A stretch of 64,000 nt of DNA. It comes from Ursus arctos. Lineage: Eukaryota; Chordata; Mammalia; Carnivora; Ursidae. The stretch covers positions 14,051,001 to 14,115,000 of the forward strand of contig NW_026623100.1 in NCBI RefSeq assembly GCF_023065955.2. The letters are read 5' to 3'. Positions 36,963-48,750 of this stretch are shown here, one piece after another. The translations under genes and the position numbers were made by a program. The notes below the pieces were generated by a model. That model saw only the letters and a program-made list of their open reading frames with translations, was not told the DNA's origin and did not search any database. The first letter of the stretch is position 1, and each line of letters starts with the position of its first letter.

Positions 36963-38962
36963 AACCTGTGACTTTGCACAGCCTTGTACATACATTTTTG
37001 TGTGCTCTGTCCGTTGTGTGCATATCCCGTACCTGAAGGGATCCCAGGTCAGAAGGTAATGGGGGATAACAGGGTGCATCCAGCAACCCAATCTGCAGAA
37101 AGGACAGAGAAAATGTGAACTGGAGTTTGGAGAGAGGGTTGGTGGAGTTCTTTTGACTCAGAGTAGAGAGTCATGGGCTCTTGCCGGAACCCAGTGCTCA
37201 CAATGCAGATGCATGTAGAAATGAACATGAAAAGGGTCTTGACCATGAGTCTGGGCCTCTGAGAACCCAAGGAAAGCTGTCTGGAGGGACTCACAGAGAC
37301 TGAAGAATGAGCTATACAGATATCAGAAGGGTGCTCAGGATTGCAGCCATCTCTAGAATCAAGGTGACACGGCTGTCCCCATAGCAGGTAAGAATGGCCC
37401 ATGCTTCGGTTCCATCATGGACATCATCAAGCTGTTTGTTCTGCACGTACCAGGGGCACATGGCCTAGGACTTGTGACAATGTTTCAGATCTCAGAAATA
37501 CATTCTGGTTCCAAAATATGAAAGAAAAATTGCAAAATCACAACGAATTCATATTTTGTTACTATTTCCAAAGTTCATTCATATTCATAAAAGATTTGGG
37601 ACCGAATTTTACACTAGACTCTGACACTTCCCAGGATTTCCCAGGTATATCCCATGATGGAGACATTCAAGCTAATCATAAATTATGTGTGTAAAGATTC
37701 CATGAGACAAATTATTTTAAGTAGGAAATGATGTGAGACTGGTAACATTATGGGTGTATCATCATTATGTTTACCATGCAGCTTGTGAAGTTCTTCCAAT
37801 TGGGCCTGGAGGAGATTCAGCTTATGCCAATTATTCCACAATGTTCACTGAGCATCTACTATGCAGCATGCAGTGCTCTAGGAACTGGGGCTGTATCAGT
37901 GGACAAAGACAGTCAAGGATCTTTGTCCTCGTGTTAAGGGAGATGGACCAAAAAATAAATGTAATTAATTAGTAGACATATAGTGTGTTTGAAGGTAACA
38001 GGGCCATAGGAACAATAAAAAGTAGAACAAGGGAAGAAAGAGACCCAGGAAGAACATAGTGGGGGCAAGTCATGGACAAAAGCAGGGTTGTCAGCCTTAG
38101 GCTTCAGAGAGAGAAAGAGAGATGCAGGCTGACTTGTAGGAGGTGAGTCAAATAAACATCTGGAGGAAATGTGTTCCAAGAAGAGAGAAGAGCTAGGATT
38201 GAGCCCCTAAGGCCTGTCTGCTGTGTCTGAGGGCCAGCAAGGAGGCCAGTGTGATCTGAGTGGGGAGCATTTGGAGAAGTGATCACAGAAGTGATGCTGG
38301 GTGCCATACTGGTCCTGCCAGGCCATACAGCTGTTGTAGAGAACTGGCTTGTACTTGAGGGCAATGGTAGCTCTAGGAGGGTTCTGGGTAATTGTAAGGT
38401 GGGAGGTGCCATTCATTGCAACTGACAAGGCTTAAGGCAGGGCACGTTTGGGGCCAGGAAGGGGGTGATCAGGAGTTCGGTTTAAACATGTTGACTCTGA
38501 GTGTCTATGAACCTTCTAGGTAAAGAGGTTGAGTGGGCAGTAGGATATGCAGGTAGGAGTTCAGGAGTGGTCTGGGTGGGTAGGAGTTGTTGGCATAGTC
38601 TATAAAATTAAGGCCATGGGGTGGGATGACCTCACCAAGGGAGAGAGTACATGGAGAAAAGGAAAGGAACAAGATACCTTGGCCGAAGCACTCCAACTGT
38701 TATGGGTCAAGGAGAAGAGGAAGAACCAGCCAAAGAGACTGAGAAGGAGTGAACTAGGAAGAAAACAAGCAGGGCGTTGTCCTGGAAATCAAAGAAGCAT
38801 ATCCAGGAAGGAGAATGTCTCCATCAACGTCAGGTAACACATGTGCAGGGTTTAGCAGAGGTTGGCACGTAGTAAGAACTCAGCAACTGAGAGATCATTG
38901 AATTATTGTATAAGCAGTGTATGTTAATAGCAGGGGGAAGGGGGAAGGCCAGGTATAGAAAG
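36963..38962. other. Intergenic DNA, mainly unique and L2-like
   Basis: No gene is recognised. 37820-38280 reads as a diverged L2-type relic. The 38860-38895 patch resembles an L2/MIR end. The rest shows no clear feature. Confidence 0.5.
37820..38280. repeat. L2-type relic
   Basis: TTCACTGAGCATCTACTATG, then GTGCTCTAGGAACTGGGGCT and GTGGACAAAGACAGTCAAGG, follow the well-known degenerate order of L2 3' sequence. No open frame survives. Confidence 0.6.
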
Positions 38963-39177
38963 GAGCCCTTGGGGGCGCCTGGGTGGCTCAGTGTTAAGCG
39001 TCTGCCTTCGGCTCAGGGCGCGATCCCGGCATTCCGGGATCGAGCCCCATGTCGGGCTCCTCCGCTATGAGCCTGCTTCTTCCTCTCCCACTTCCCCTGC
39101 TGTGTTCCCTCTCTCGCCGGCTGTCTCTATCTCTGTCAAATAAATAAATAAAATCTTTAAAAAAAATGAGCCCTCGG
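38963..39177 (+). mobile_element. Carnivore Can-SINE, plus strand, CpG-rich and young
   Basis: Body 38973-39167. The head GGGGCGCCTGGGTGGCTCAG includes the pol III A box and is followed by CpG-rich sequence, then a CT-rich region and CAAATAAATAAATAAAATC tail. A short duplication, GAGCCCT[T/C]GG, flanks it at 38963-38972 and 39168-39177. Retained CpGs suggest recent insertion. Confidence 0.92.
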
Positions 39178-40954
39178 TTAATCAGATCATCATTAAGAAG
39201 AATCTACACTCCATCAGAATCTGATGGAGAGGGGTTGTTGATAAACAATCACCAGAGTAAAGCAGTTCTGAGAAAAGGGCCCCAGGTTTAGGGATGGGCC
39301 CCTCCCATTATCTCCAACCCCTTGTCACTCCCCACTGTAGGGAAGAGGACACAATCCTGCTCATGCGTGGGCTCTCAAATGACTCTTTGGACCCCTTTCA
39401 ACCTTCACTTTTGACCTGGGGATTGAGTCCTCTGGCAAGCCTGCCACAGAGATGTGAACAAGAAAGACCTCTGCATCCTCAGATGTGACATCTCGCAAGC
39501 TGCCCACTCCTGGTGGCCTGTTCCTAGGAGGAAAGAGCCCCAGCTGCGTTCTCTAAACACTCAACTGGGCCAGTAACTCAGCCATGGATGCCCAGACTGG
39601 TGCAGATGTGGAGGGATTGTTGACGGAATGCAGGGCTAAGGTTCTGGGGGAGGAAGGAGAAGGGTCCCTGGAGACTCACTGACTCCCCACCGAGGTCACA
39701 CCTGGAACTTGGCTGCTGTATGGTTGCATGCTGGGCCCAGGAGTGGTGGCTCACGGGGCCATCTCGGGGACCCAGACAATTGGCTATGTCATCAGACAGT
39801 TTGCTGAATGTTTCATGAAGTTGTGTGCCATACCTCTCCCGTCCCCATCTCCTCGGCAGCTAGCACAGTGCACACTACAGGTCCCGTGTGGGATGTCCAT
39901 GAACCTGGTATGCAGAACTCTCTCACTGCCACCTGATCCTTAACCCTGTAGAGCAAAAACTCCAGCAGGGACAGTGATTTCCCTTCCTTGCTCTCGTTCC
40001 TGAGTTCATCCATTTACTATGGAATCCTGTGTTTTTACTAGAGATGATTCTCAGAGGCATCTTGACAGGTAAGAGTCAGTATTTATAACATGCCTTGGAG
40101 GTGATTCTGATGTGTGGCTCGATTTGGGACCCTCAGGTAAACACACACCTTCTTGCCCAGGAATGCCTATTGATGTTTGTTCTGTAGTCCAGATGGGCTT
40201 CCAGGAGACACAGGGAGAGCGCTGGGGTAGAAAAATGCCAGGAAATTCCCTCTGCTCAAAAAAATTCCCTTGCCAGCCCCACCTTAGATCTCACCATAGA
40301 CTATCATCCAAGTCTTTGGCTACCCATCGTCCTCTCAAAAAATTCCTAAAAACGTAGCACTCTCTGTAGAGTTCATCCCTCCTTCCAAAGATTGGAGGCC
40401 ACTGGAAGCAGAAATTGTCACCTCATGCGGCCCAGGATCGTCCATCTGTGCCACGGGCTGCACCCCTGTACCTGCTAAACCCTGGGAGCCGAGTCCTCTC
40501 CTTCCACCCACAGCTCGGAAGCAGTCTTGAAGACGGTGAGTATGACATTTCCTCCTCGTGCCATCCTCCTGCCATCTCCCCTCCCCACTCCGGAATTAAG
40601 GGCGAAGGCACAGGGAGCCAGACTGTCTGCCCCTGCCCCGCACCGTTGCCAGGAAGTGTTGAAACGGCTCCGCTGCCCTGCCCCTCGCGCCAGGCACCAG
40701 GATGAAAGTAAACCCCAGAATGGCAGTTTGGGATTATCTAGTGCCCTGGGCCAGATAGGCTCCCTGCGAGGATTAGTGGCTTCCTGTGAAAAAGCCGCAG
40801 CCACTCCTTCAGAGAAAAACCTCCTCTTCTGGGGATCTCCTGTCCCCTTTTCTTAACCAAGAAGCTCAGCATACAAAGGGCTACAAATCGGCAGAGGACA
40901 GTTTATCTTAGAATACCTCTGATGATGGGGAACTCACCACCTCCCGAGGTTCTC

Positions 40955-41215
40955 CTGTAGGGTATCTCATGTAAGTGGACTCCTACAGTATTCGTTCTTT
41001 TCTGTCTGTCTTATTTCACTGAGCATAATGCGTTCAAGGTCACCCATGTTGTACAGAATTTCGTTCCTTTTTCAGGCTGAATACTATTCCACTGTCTGCA
41101 TAGACCACATTTTGTTTCTCCACTCACCCATCGATGACTACTTGGGTCACTTCCACCTTTCGGCTGTTGTGAATAACGCTGCTATGAACTGGGGCACACA
41201 GCATCCGTTCAAGTC
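40955..41215 (-). mobile_element. L1 3'-region fragment
   Basis: The plus strand includes TTATTTCACTGAGCATAATG and CCACATTTTGTTTCTCCACT, the reverse complement of old L1 sequence also seen at 28140-28290 and 55600-55790 in this window. Confidence 0.7.
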
Positions 41216-41339
41216 CAGAGCGTGTGTTTACATGTTGCCCGAAGAGCTTCTCCCTCCGTCCCCATAACACATGCTATGTTCCTATCAAATGGAGAATTGC
41301 CCCAGGGCAGTGTGAGAACCTGGGTCTCCAATGACACCA

Positions 41340-41700
41340 TAACTTGCACCATTTTGTATTATGTCAATCCTTTCTAGGGAGTTCTTATGCCATATTGTGT
41401 TTTTAAAGAATATCGAGTATAAGCCCCGTGCGGGAGTAGGTATGCACACTGCATGTTTTCACACGTGGTACTTTCATGCAGTGTGTGGGGCTATTGTTCT
41501 AGGTTGGACTATTAACTGCTGTGTTTGAGGCTGGGCTGTCATTTTCATAACTGCCTTGGTGTTTTATTGTCATTCCTTATTACATTTATAGAGCACTAAG
41601 AAGATATACTTAAATATATGTGCCTTGTTTTTAATTGAATAAGAACTGAAAGCATGAATCAAGAAAACTGATTAAAATGTGAAAGAAAACATGCGGGGTG
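41340..41700. promoter_or_regulatory. AT-rich unique block, possible conserved element
   Basis: An AT-rich non-repetitive stretch with several TAAT/ATTA-type words (TATTAACTGC near 41511, TTTTAATTGAATAAG near 41629, ACTGATTAAAATG near 41668). It lies just before a SINE-free interval. Weak, composition-based call. Confidence 0.25.
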
Positions 41701-41741
41701 CATAGCCACTCCAGTCGTGGGCTTATACTTGATATTCTTTA

Positions 41742-41979
41742 AAAACACAGGAGGATGGGACAGCCTGGGTGTCTCAGTCCGTTAAGCGTCTGCCTTCGGC
41801 TCAGGTCCTGATCCCAGGGTCCTGGGATCGAGTCTTGCATCAAGCTCCCTGTGTAGTGGGGAGCCTGCTTCTCCCTCTGTCTGCCTCTCCCCCTGCTTGT
41901 GCTCTCTCTGACAAATCAATCAATAAATAAAATCTTTACCAAAAAATTTTTAAAAATTAAAAAAAAAAACATAGGAGGA
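41742..41979 (+). mobile_element. Carnivore Can-SINE, plus strand
   Basis: Body about 41756-41965, with head ACAGCCTGGGTGTCTCAGTC, CT-rich middle, AATCAATAAATAAAATC and an A-rich tail. The duplicated target AAAACA[C/T]AGGAGGA occurs at about 41742-41755 and 41966-41979. Confidence 0.9.
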
Positions 41980-42740
41980 CTTTTTTACTCCTTAAAAAGG
42001 GTTGACATAATACAAACGTGCCCCACCCTCATCTTTCTACCTCCCTTCCTACCTTCCCCAGGGCTCTGATGAATCGCCGTGACACCAGCCAGGGGGTCTG
42101 GCATTTTGTAAGGGGCAGTGCCTTAGCCCCAAGCGACAAATCTGCAGGGAAGGAATCGCAGGCATCAACAATGAACACAGAGAGATTTGGGGCGAAAAGC
42201 CCTTCTCGTGTCGTTGCCGTTGGCAGCCGCCTACTTTAACAGACTCAGAAGCTCCAGGTTAGAGGAAGTACAAGGTCCCTTACTCCATTCCCCCTTCCAG
42301 CCCGAACCCTCTTGACCCCCCCAGCCTCTGTGTGAACGCCTCCCCGACTGAGAACACACCGCCATCAAAGTGAGCCCGCAGCATCCCAGGACCCGCCTCT
42401 GAAGAGCTCTTCCTTCCCAAGTCAACGACGCTCCCCCCCCCCACCCCCGTAGCAACCTCCAAGGGGTCCAGTAGCTACCCCTTGGGACTCCTCAGGACGA
42501 GACAGCTCCCTTTTCTCCAAGGGCAGCACCCTTTAACTACTGGAGGCCGGTACCCAGTCACCCTGAGGGTGAACATCCTGGCTTTTGAAACTCTTTGCTC
42601 TAGAACTCCCATGCCCAGACCCGACCATCGGCCCCCAGCCCGGCAGCAGCCATGGGGGCCCGGTTTGCGCAGGACTCCACTCCTCGTTCCCGGGCTGAGG
42701 GAGGGTGTGGGGCGACTGGAAAGACACCCGCGGCGGTTGA

Positions 42741-42754
42741 GCGCCACCTACTGT
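42741..42754 (-). promoter_or_regulatory. CTCF-binding motif, minus orientation
   Basis: GCGCCACCTACTGT matches 13 of 14 positions of SYGCCMYCTRSTGG, the reverse complement of the CTCF core. It lies in locally CpG-containing sequence next to a MIR. Confidence 0.5.
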
Positions 42755-42779
42755 TGGCTCCGTCCGTGCTGGGCTCTTG

Positions 42780-42850
42780 ACGGGTATTAACCCGGTTGAT
42801 CTTAGTCCCACTTCACAGATGCGGACACCGAGGCTGGGAGAAGTTAAGGT
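42780..42850. repeat. MIR fragment
   Basis: TTCACAGATGCGGACACCGA followed by GGCTGGGAGAAGTTAAGG matches the MIR core order. Confidence 0.6.
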
Positions 42851-43964
42851 GTTAGGACTCCTGATGGAAATCTGGGGTGAGCACGAGCTGCTGCGATCTC
42901 ACTTTTCGAATGGAGGTGGCAATGAGAGCGGCCGCAGCTCCCCGATTTCCCCCCACCCGGGGATGGGGGCAGGGGGAGAGAGAAGGGTGTCCTTATGTCC
43001 TCAGAGTTGCCCAAGGGGCTTTCTGAGCTGGCACGCGGGAAGGAGGAATCGCAGCGCTTCACAGAGAACCTACTGGTTGTGGGGACCCTGGCTTGTGCGT
43101 TCCTCAATAGCCTTCAGCCCTGGCCTAGCCCATCTCCCTGGCCCTTGGGATTCTAGCTTCTCCGTCTGGCCCCTCAGGGACCCTGGAGCCAACTGTCCTG
43201 TTTGATGCCTGGCATTCAGCTCCATTTTCCGGCATGTCTGGGGCTTGTCCCTCTGGCCTGGTGTGGGGCCAGGGGAGCTCAGACAGAGTCAGAGGGAAGT
43301 TCTACACAGCCACTGAAGGAGTCCTGCCTGGGTGTGGAGGTGGCCTGGATGTTAGCCAACCCAAGGGCTTGGCTGCCGAACCCACCAAGTCAATAGGAGA
43401 AAGGCAGAGAGAGGGGATGTGGAGGCTCCTCTCTGCTCCCCTTCCCTGCACCTCCTTCCCACCCCCTCACTGATAAGTCAGGGGCCCGGGGAGGACATGT
43501 CATTCCCCAGCTGAGTAAGAAGAGGGTCTGAATAAGCTGAATTGGGGTCAAGGTTGCCAGGTCAGCTCCAGTGCGCTAGAGGCCTCCTCCCGTTCTCTCC
43601 CGCTGCCTCCCTGCCTGCCTGCCCTGCTTGTGGGCAGCTGCCACCCGCTTGGCCAGCTGAGGTGGGTGTGGGCCCGGAGCCTGGGCCTGCCCGGCTGCCC
43701 ACCTTATTCCCCAGGCTGACACTCCTATGGTTGCTTTTGATTCTTTCTTACTAGACGGTCTTTTGCTCACTGACGGAGCCACTGGGGCTCAAAGCGAGTT
43801 TGCGAGGGGACAGCCAAAGGGCCATTCAGCCCAGGGTGTTTTTGGCCCCAAGGCCAGTAGCTGGAGTTCGAGGAATCTTCTGAGGGGTCCCACAGGTGCT
43901 CACCAGGCCCCAAAGCAGGGCTCGGGCACATTGTGGGGGTGATCAGAGTCTGGGGGTGCAGCCC

Positions 43965-44080
43965 TTGGAGCTTCGGTTTCCTCTCTGTAGAAGGAGGGCA
44001 ATGATATCCAACGTGTGGGCTCGTCATGAGGGCTGAATGAAAAGCATAACACCGAGCAAGCTGTTAGCACTTAGTAGGTC
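43965..44080. repeat. MIR fragment
   Basis: TTCGGTTTCCTCTCTGTAGA, then TCATGAGGGCTGAATGAAAA and TTAGCACTTAGTAGGTCC, reproduces MIR in the opposite orientation to the copy at 42780. Confidence 0.65.
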
Positions 44081-44999
44081 CGGGACAGCACTTACCACAA
44101 CATGCTGTCCTTTTTGTGTATAAGTCTGTCTCTCCCATACTGAAGGCTTAGGGGTCATGTTCTCAGTTTCTTTTTAAGGTAGGCATCAAGGCTGGATGGA
44201 TGGGTAGCAAAGAGGCTGTGAAAGAGCTCTATGAATCCTGGGTGTAGCAACAGCCATTCTTCTCTCAAACTGTTAAAGAATCCTCCATTCCCCCCCTTCT
44301 AGAAGACTCAGGAAAATGGAGCACCGCCCCATCTCTCCTGACTTCACCAGGTGTGTTGATCCGAGGCCCAGAAAGGAGAGGGGACTCGTCTAGGGACACA
44401 GAGCGAATAAAAGGATTAAAGTGTCTGAATGCAGGACCTTGAGATATTAATGTTACCAGTTCCTCCCACTTCTTGAACAAAGCTTCCGTGTGTTTCTCTG
44501 GAGCCAGAAAGAGTGGGTGGTTTGAGAAGGGGGGTGATGCAGAAATATGGGGGCTGTACTCAAAACCACAAGTTAGGGAAATTTGTCTCAACACACAAGG
44601 GAGAGGGGAAGAAAAAAAAATCAAAGCAAGTCCCAGACAACTTCTGGCTAAGAAATATGCTGGAAAGATTTGAATTCGAGGGAAGATTTGCTATGTGAAG
44701 TTTGCTTTCCCAGCTAACAACCTGCCATCTTCTCTATGCCCTTGCCTCCAGGCCACCTCCCTATCCCCCCACCTCCTTGCCCATACAAACACCAACATCA
44801 CTGCTTTCAAACTTTTCCCTTGAAGGAAGTTCTGAATTCTCCTTGAGGGTTCATTTCACACTGCCAGAACAAGGCTTTTACTCTTTTTGTGTGTGTGCTA
44901 TGGGCCCCGCCTCATCCCCGGGCAGCCTGAATAACATTTTCAGATGCATAAAAGAAAGTACGGAGGACCTCAAAGGAAACCGATCATTTTGAAATACAG

Positions 45000-45245
45000 T
45001 TATCAAAATATTTTTTAAAGGAGTGATATAGTAACATATGTGCTTCTCTAGTAATGGATTACATAATAAAATCTACTGGCAGGACGACTAACCACTGGTG
45101 TTTTGAAGCAAGGATGCGTCCAAAGTGATATTTGCAGATACTGTGAAGGCTGTAATAGGGTTGGAGCGTATCTGTTATCACCGCTAATACTGCTGTGGCT
45201 GATTGCCTACATTCATAATTTAAGAAACAGCTAAATTTCAAGTAG
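45000..45245. promoter_or_regulatory. Candidate enhancer with palindromic TAAT-N2-ATTA site
   Basis: An AT-rich, non-repetitive block with TAATGGATTACATAATAA at 45052-45069, which combines a P2-type homeodomain dimer site (TAATGGATTA) with an OTX-type GGATTA. Further AT-rich cores follow to 45240 (CGCTAATACTGC near 45181, TCATAATTTAAG near 45214). It has no coding features. Conservation is inferred. Confidence 0.45.
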
Positions 45246-45339
45246 AAGGCAGTGAAGACAAAGACGTCATTTCCCCCCCAAAGTCAAGTAGCCCTTTGAA
45301 TCCAACCCGTTAATCTCTTGGCAGGGAGGGAGTCAGGGA

Positions 45340-45470
45340 GGGTGTCTGTGGACTCCAAGTTTAGAAACGCCCACAGCGGAAATGTAAATTCTCACCCCCT
45401 TCCCCAGATCTAGTGAGTCAGAACCTCCAGGGTGGGCCCAGGCTTTGAGCAAACCTCTAGATGGTTCGGA
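45340..45470. repeat. MER5-type fragment
   Basis: AAATGTAAATTCTCACCCCC and CTAGTGAGTCAGAACCTCCA follow MER5 wording. A diverged, non-autonomous DNA transposon. Confidence 0.55.
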
Positions 45471-45734
45471 TGTGTCCTCCAGGGTGAGACCCCCTGTCTG
45501 AGAGCTACATGGGTCCTGAAGGAGAAGGCATAGCCAAGACGGCGCCTTACCCCCAAGTCCTAGAGAAAGAGAGATTGCCTCTGTTTTTTTCTCTCTGCTT
45601 CCTTCAGACCAACCCTTTACTGAGGTGGACCGGTGGTACAGAGTCTGAAAAGCTAAGATTCTCGTTCCTGCATAATGAAGTGCTACATAGCAGCTTCCGT
45701 GACAAGGGCAGAACAAAACCCAGCCATAGAGATG

Positions 45735-45960
45735 GCAGCTAGACTTTCATTCCTTTATGTACATAAAATATAATTGCCTTCTAATTATCTCCATAAAAGT
45801 GAGAAAACTTGCCTGGCTTATTAGCACCTTTATTAGCACTAGGAAATAATTAGATACCCTTAATAGCTTTCTAATGATCCCTAAAGGAGGGAGCCATTTT
45901 TAAGGTATCTGCTGGCCATTATTGGGTTATTACAGAGCCTTTTAGAGACAGTCCACACAG
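45735..45960. promoter_or_regulatory. Strong candidate enhancer: dense TAATTA cluster with tandem repeat
   Basis: The densest homeodomain-type motif cluster in the window: TAATTA at 45782-45787 and 45847-45852, CTAATGAT at 45871-45878, ATAATTG near 45770, and CATTATTGGGTTATTACAG near 45916. The word TTATTAGCAC occurs twice, at 45818-45827 and 45830-45839. The block is AT-rich, non-repetitive and free of transposons, as in conserved long-range enhancers of developmental genes. Target could be SIX3 or SIX2. Confidence 0.5.
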
Positions 45961-46458
45961 AATGGGGCCCTGGCAAATTCAGCTGCATTGGGATGGGCTT
46001 TGGATCTCTGTGGGTTCACTTGTGTGTCAGGAAATGTGTGCCTTCTCTTACCGGCCTGTGCCTCTTCCCACAGACCCACAGCAGCGCCCTTCCAGAAAGC
46101 TCTGGGAAGAGGCCCCTCACCGCGGTGGGCTGGCAGGGAGGGCTGCTGATTTGCAGGCAGGGCAATCTCAGGGGACCCCGTCTCTCCTCTGGCCCTACAT
46201 TTTTAGGGGACTCAGAGTGTGTTCATCCTATCCCAGTCTATTTCGGGAAAGACTGCTAGGTTTATCATATTCCGATTCCCCACCCCAAAAAGCACAGGCT
46301 TTGGAAAGCTGAAGGCATATTGATAAGCAGGGTAGTGGTTTCCCATCTGGCTGGGATGCCGCTCACCCGCAGGTGTTGGGTACTCTGGAGGGTTGAGCTT
46401 TAGGGCTAAGTGTTAGTGAGAAACAACCGCACGTGGAGGGAATCCAGCCTCGATTTCT

Positions 46459-46473
46459 CCAGCAGGTGGCGCC
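46459..46473 (+). promoter_or_regulatory. CTCF-binding motif, plus orientation
   Basis: CCAGCAGGTGGCGCC matches every position of the core CCASYAGRKGGCRS. In this orientation loops usually extend to the right, towards SIX2. Confidence 0.65.
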
Positions 46474-48333
46474 ATAACTTTACCTTCGGAGCCCTGAGCT
46501 CCAGGGAGGGAGCTCTGAGTTTGCAAATCCGGGATATGAATCACCACCTGGAATTCCCCTTTTCTTCGGTATCTGGGACTTTGCAAATTAACTCCAATGA
46601 ACCTTCTTCATCCCACTCTCCTCCCAACACCCGCAATATTTCTGATTCTTTGAGCATCATAAACACATTTGTCAGAAATACCGACCTTCTAGACTGGGGG
46701 CCCTGGAAGAATTTGGGCAGGTCATAATTATGCTATCACCCTCAAATTCTGGGGCCTTTCCTAAACACCCCCAGCCCCCTCCTACAGAGATTTGCCATCC
46801 ATTTCTAGAGCTTCTAAAATCTACTTGTATTTTCAACCTAATAAAGAGATCTCTTGCCAGGCTGATGCATCACCGAGGCTGGGGAAGCAGCAAGACCACT
46901 GGCTTTAACTCCGAGAAGGCTTTGGAAAGATGAAATCCTGACCTATGTAAGTCATGCATGGGAGCATATATTTTTACATGTGTTCATGCCTTACAGCATG
47001 AAGTAGGACTCCTCCTCTTGTTATAGAATCTCGGAGTTAACTGACCTAATCCAATCGCGCATCCAAGGGCTGGATTCCGTCCTAGCAACGTGACAGCGCC
47101 GGGAAGCAGCGAGTGTCCTTCGAAGTTTGCAGATGGTGACCGCATCCACTTCAATACCTGGTCCAGTCCTGGGAGATACATTGTAAAGTGACTTGTCCCA
47201 GGCCTCACAGCTACTTAGGGAGCATCTAGTAGGGTCACCTGACGTCGGCAGCCTCACGACAACACAGCCGCCTCCCAATCACCGTTGGCCAGCACCTGTC
47301 CAGCCCTTACTGACTACTGCCCACAAGCATTCCCTCCTAAGGTTGTCTGTCCCACTGTTCGTAGCTCTGACTTTTGAACAACACTTTTCTTATTGTCTGG
47401 TTTTTCTCTGCGCATGACAACTCCCTCCAAATCCAGTGATTTAAAACAACCGTATTTCATGTTCTTATATCTCTCAACTCTGTGCATCGGGAAATCCCTT
47501 GCCCGGCTGACTCTTCTGTTCTGTGTGGCATGGACAGAGGTCATGCAGTGGCATTTAGTTGGCTGATGAGCTGGTCTGGAGGGTCTGGGGCAGCTTCTCT
47601 TCCGTGTCTGGCTCTTTGGCAGGGATGGCCGGAAGGCTGGGCTGGGCCTGTCAACAAGGACGCCTCCGTGGGCTCTAGCACGTGGCCCCAGGGCGGCAGG
47701 GTTTCTTAAGTGTAGGCCCAGAGCTGCAGAAGGGAGTGCTCAGTGATCAAGGTGGAGGCCGCATGGTGTTGCCTGATTAACCCCGAAAATCACAGAGCGC
47801 CCTTTCTACCATATCTCGTTGGTCAATGTAGTCAGAGGCTTGCCTGGGCTTCTAGGGAAAGGAATTCTGCCCTCTTGATGGAAGAGGTGTAAAAAGTCTG
47901 CCACAGTGTTCTGAAACCACCACACTTACTGAATTGAAATTACTTTTTCTGTATCTGCCTCTCGCTCTATGCTTACTAAATCTAGTCCTTCTCCATCTAA
48001 AACCTCTTTTTCCAGTTTCAAGTCAGCCTCGCTAAACACCTTACATCTAGGACCCAGTCCACAAAATGACCCTTTGGGGTGAGACAAGAAAATAACTTTC
48101 ATATTTTAATTTTATCTATAAAATTTTAAAAGAACCTTTATTAATATTTCATATATAGATTGAGGCTGGTACCCATCCTGAGGTCAAGTTCCAGGTGAAA
48201 ATAAGTTACCTGCTGTATACAGGAAACTCCCAGAGAAGACTGGATGTTCCCCAAAAGGAATAAAAGGTCCTCAATCATTTGTATTCCTTGTGTAACAGAA
48301 GCGCTGCAGCACCAGGATGATCATATGTGGCTT

Positions 48334-48750
48334 AAAAACCATTATCCTGGGGCGCCTGGGGGGCTCAGTCGGTTAAGCATCTGCCTTCAGCTCAGGTCAT
48401 GATCCCAGGGTCCTGGGATGGAGCCTCAAGGGAGCCTGCTTCTCCCTCTCCCTCTGCCTGCCACTCCCCCTGCTTGTGCTTTCTGTCTTTCTCTGACAAA
48501 TAAATACATAAAAATTTAAAAAAATAAAATATCCAGGGGTGCCTGGGTGGCTTAGTCGGTTAAGCAACTGACTCTTGGTGTCGGCTCAGGTCATGATCTC
48601 ATGGGTCGTGAAATCGAGCCGTGCTCCGGACTCTGCTTAATAGGGAGTCTGCTTGAGGAGTCTCTCCCTCTGCCCCTCCTCCTACTCACTCTCTCTCTCT
48701 CTCAAATAAATAAATGAATCTTTAAAAAAATAAAGTAAAAAACATTATCC
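48334..48750 (+). mobile_element. Tandem pair of plus-strand Can-SINEs
   Basis: Two SINEs of different subfamilies lie head to tail (bodies about 48348-48529 and 48535-48736). The outer target copies are AAAAACCATTATCC at 48334-48347 and AAAAAACATTATCC at 48737-48750. A partial TATCC copy separates the elements at 48530-48534. The second has the older GACTCTTGGTGTCGGCTCAG head, the first the GCATCTGCCTTCAGCTCAGG type. Confidence 0.88.

Larger units (their letters stand above)
39178..41741. other. Intergenic DNA
   Basis: Largely unique. A minus-strand L1 fragment lies at 40955-41215, possible MER5 remnants near 40020-40140, and an AT-rich non-repetitive stretch at 41340-41700. Frames at 40415-40860 overlap on both strands and have no domain. 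Confidence 0.5.
41980..48333. other. SINE-free intergenic interval with CTCF motifs and enhancer-like blocks
   Basis: About 6.35 kb without any lineage-specific SINE or L1. It holds MIR-like pieces (42780-42850, 43965-44080), a MER5-like piece (45340-45470), an unassigned old repeat near 47390-47720, CTCF motifs at 42741 and 46459, and strong homeodomain-motif blocks at 45000-45245 and 45735-45960. No protein-coding gene is supported. Confidence 0.55.

Noticed and set aside
43638..43651. Additional minus-strand CTCF-like word
   Set aside because: Only 12 of 14 positions match and the CTR core is changed; too weak to report as a site.
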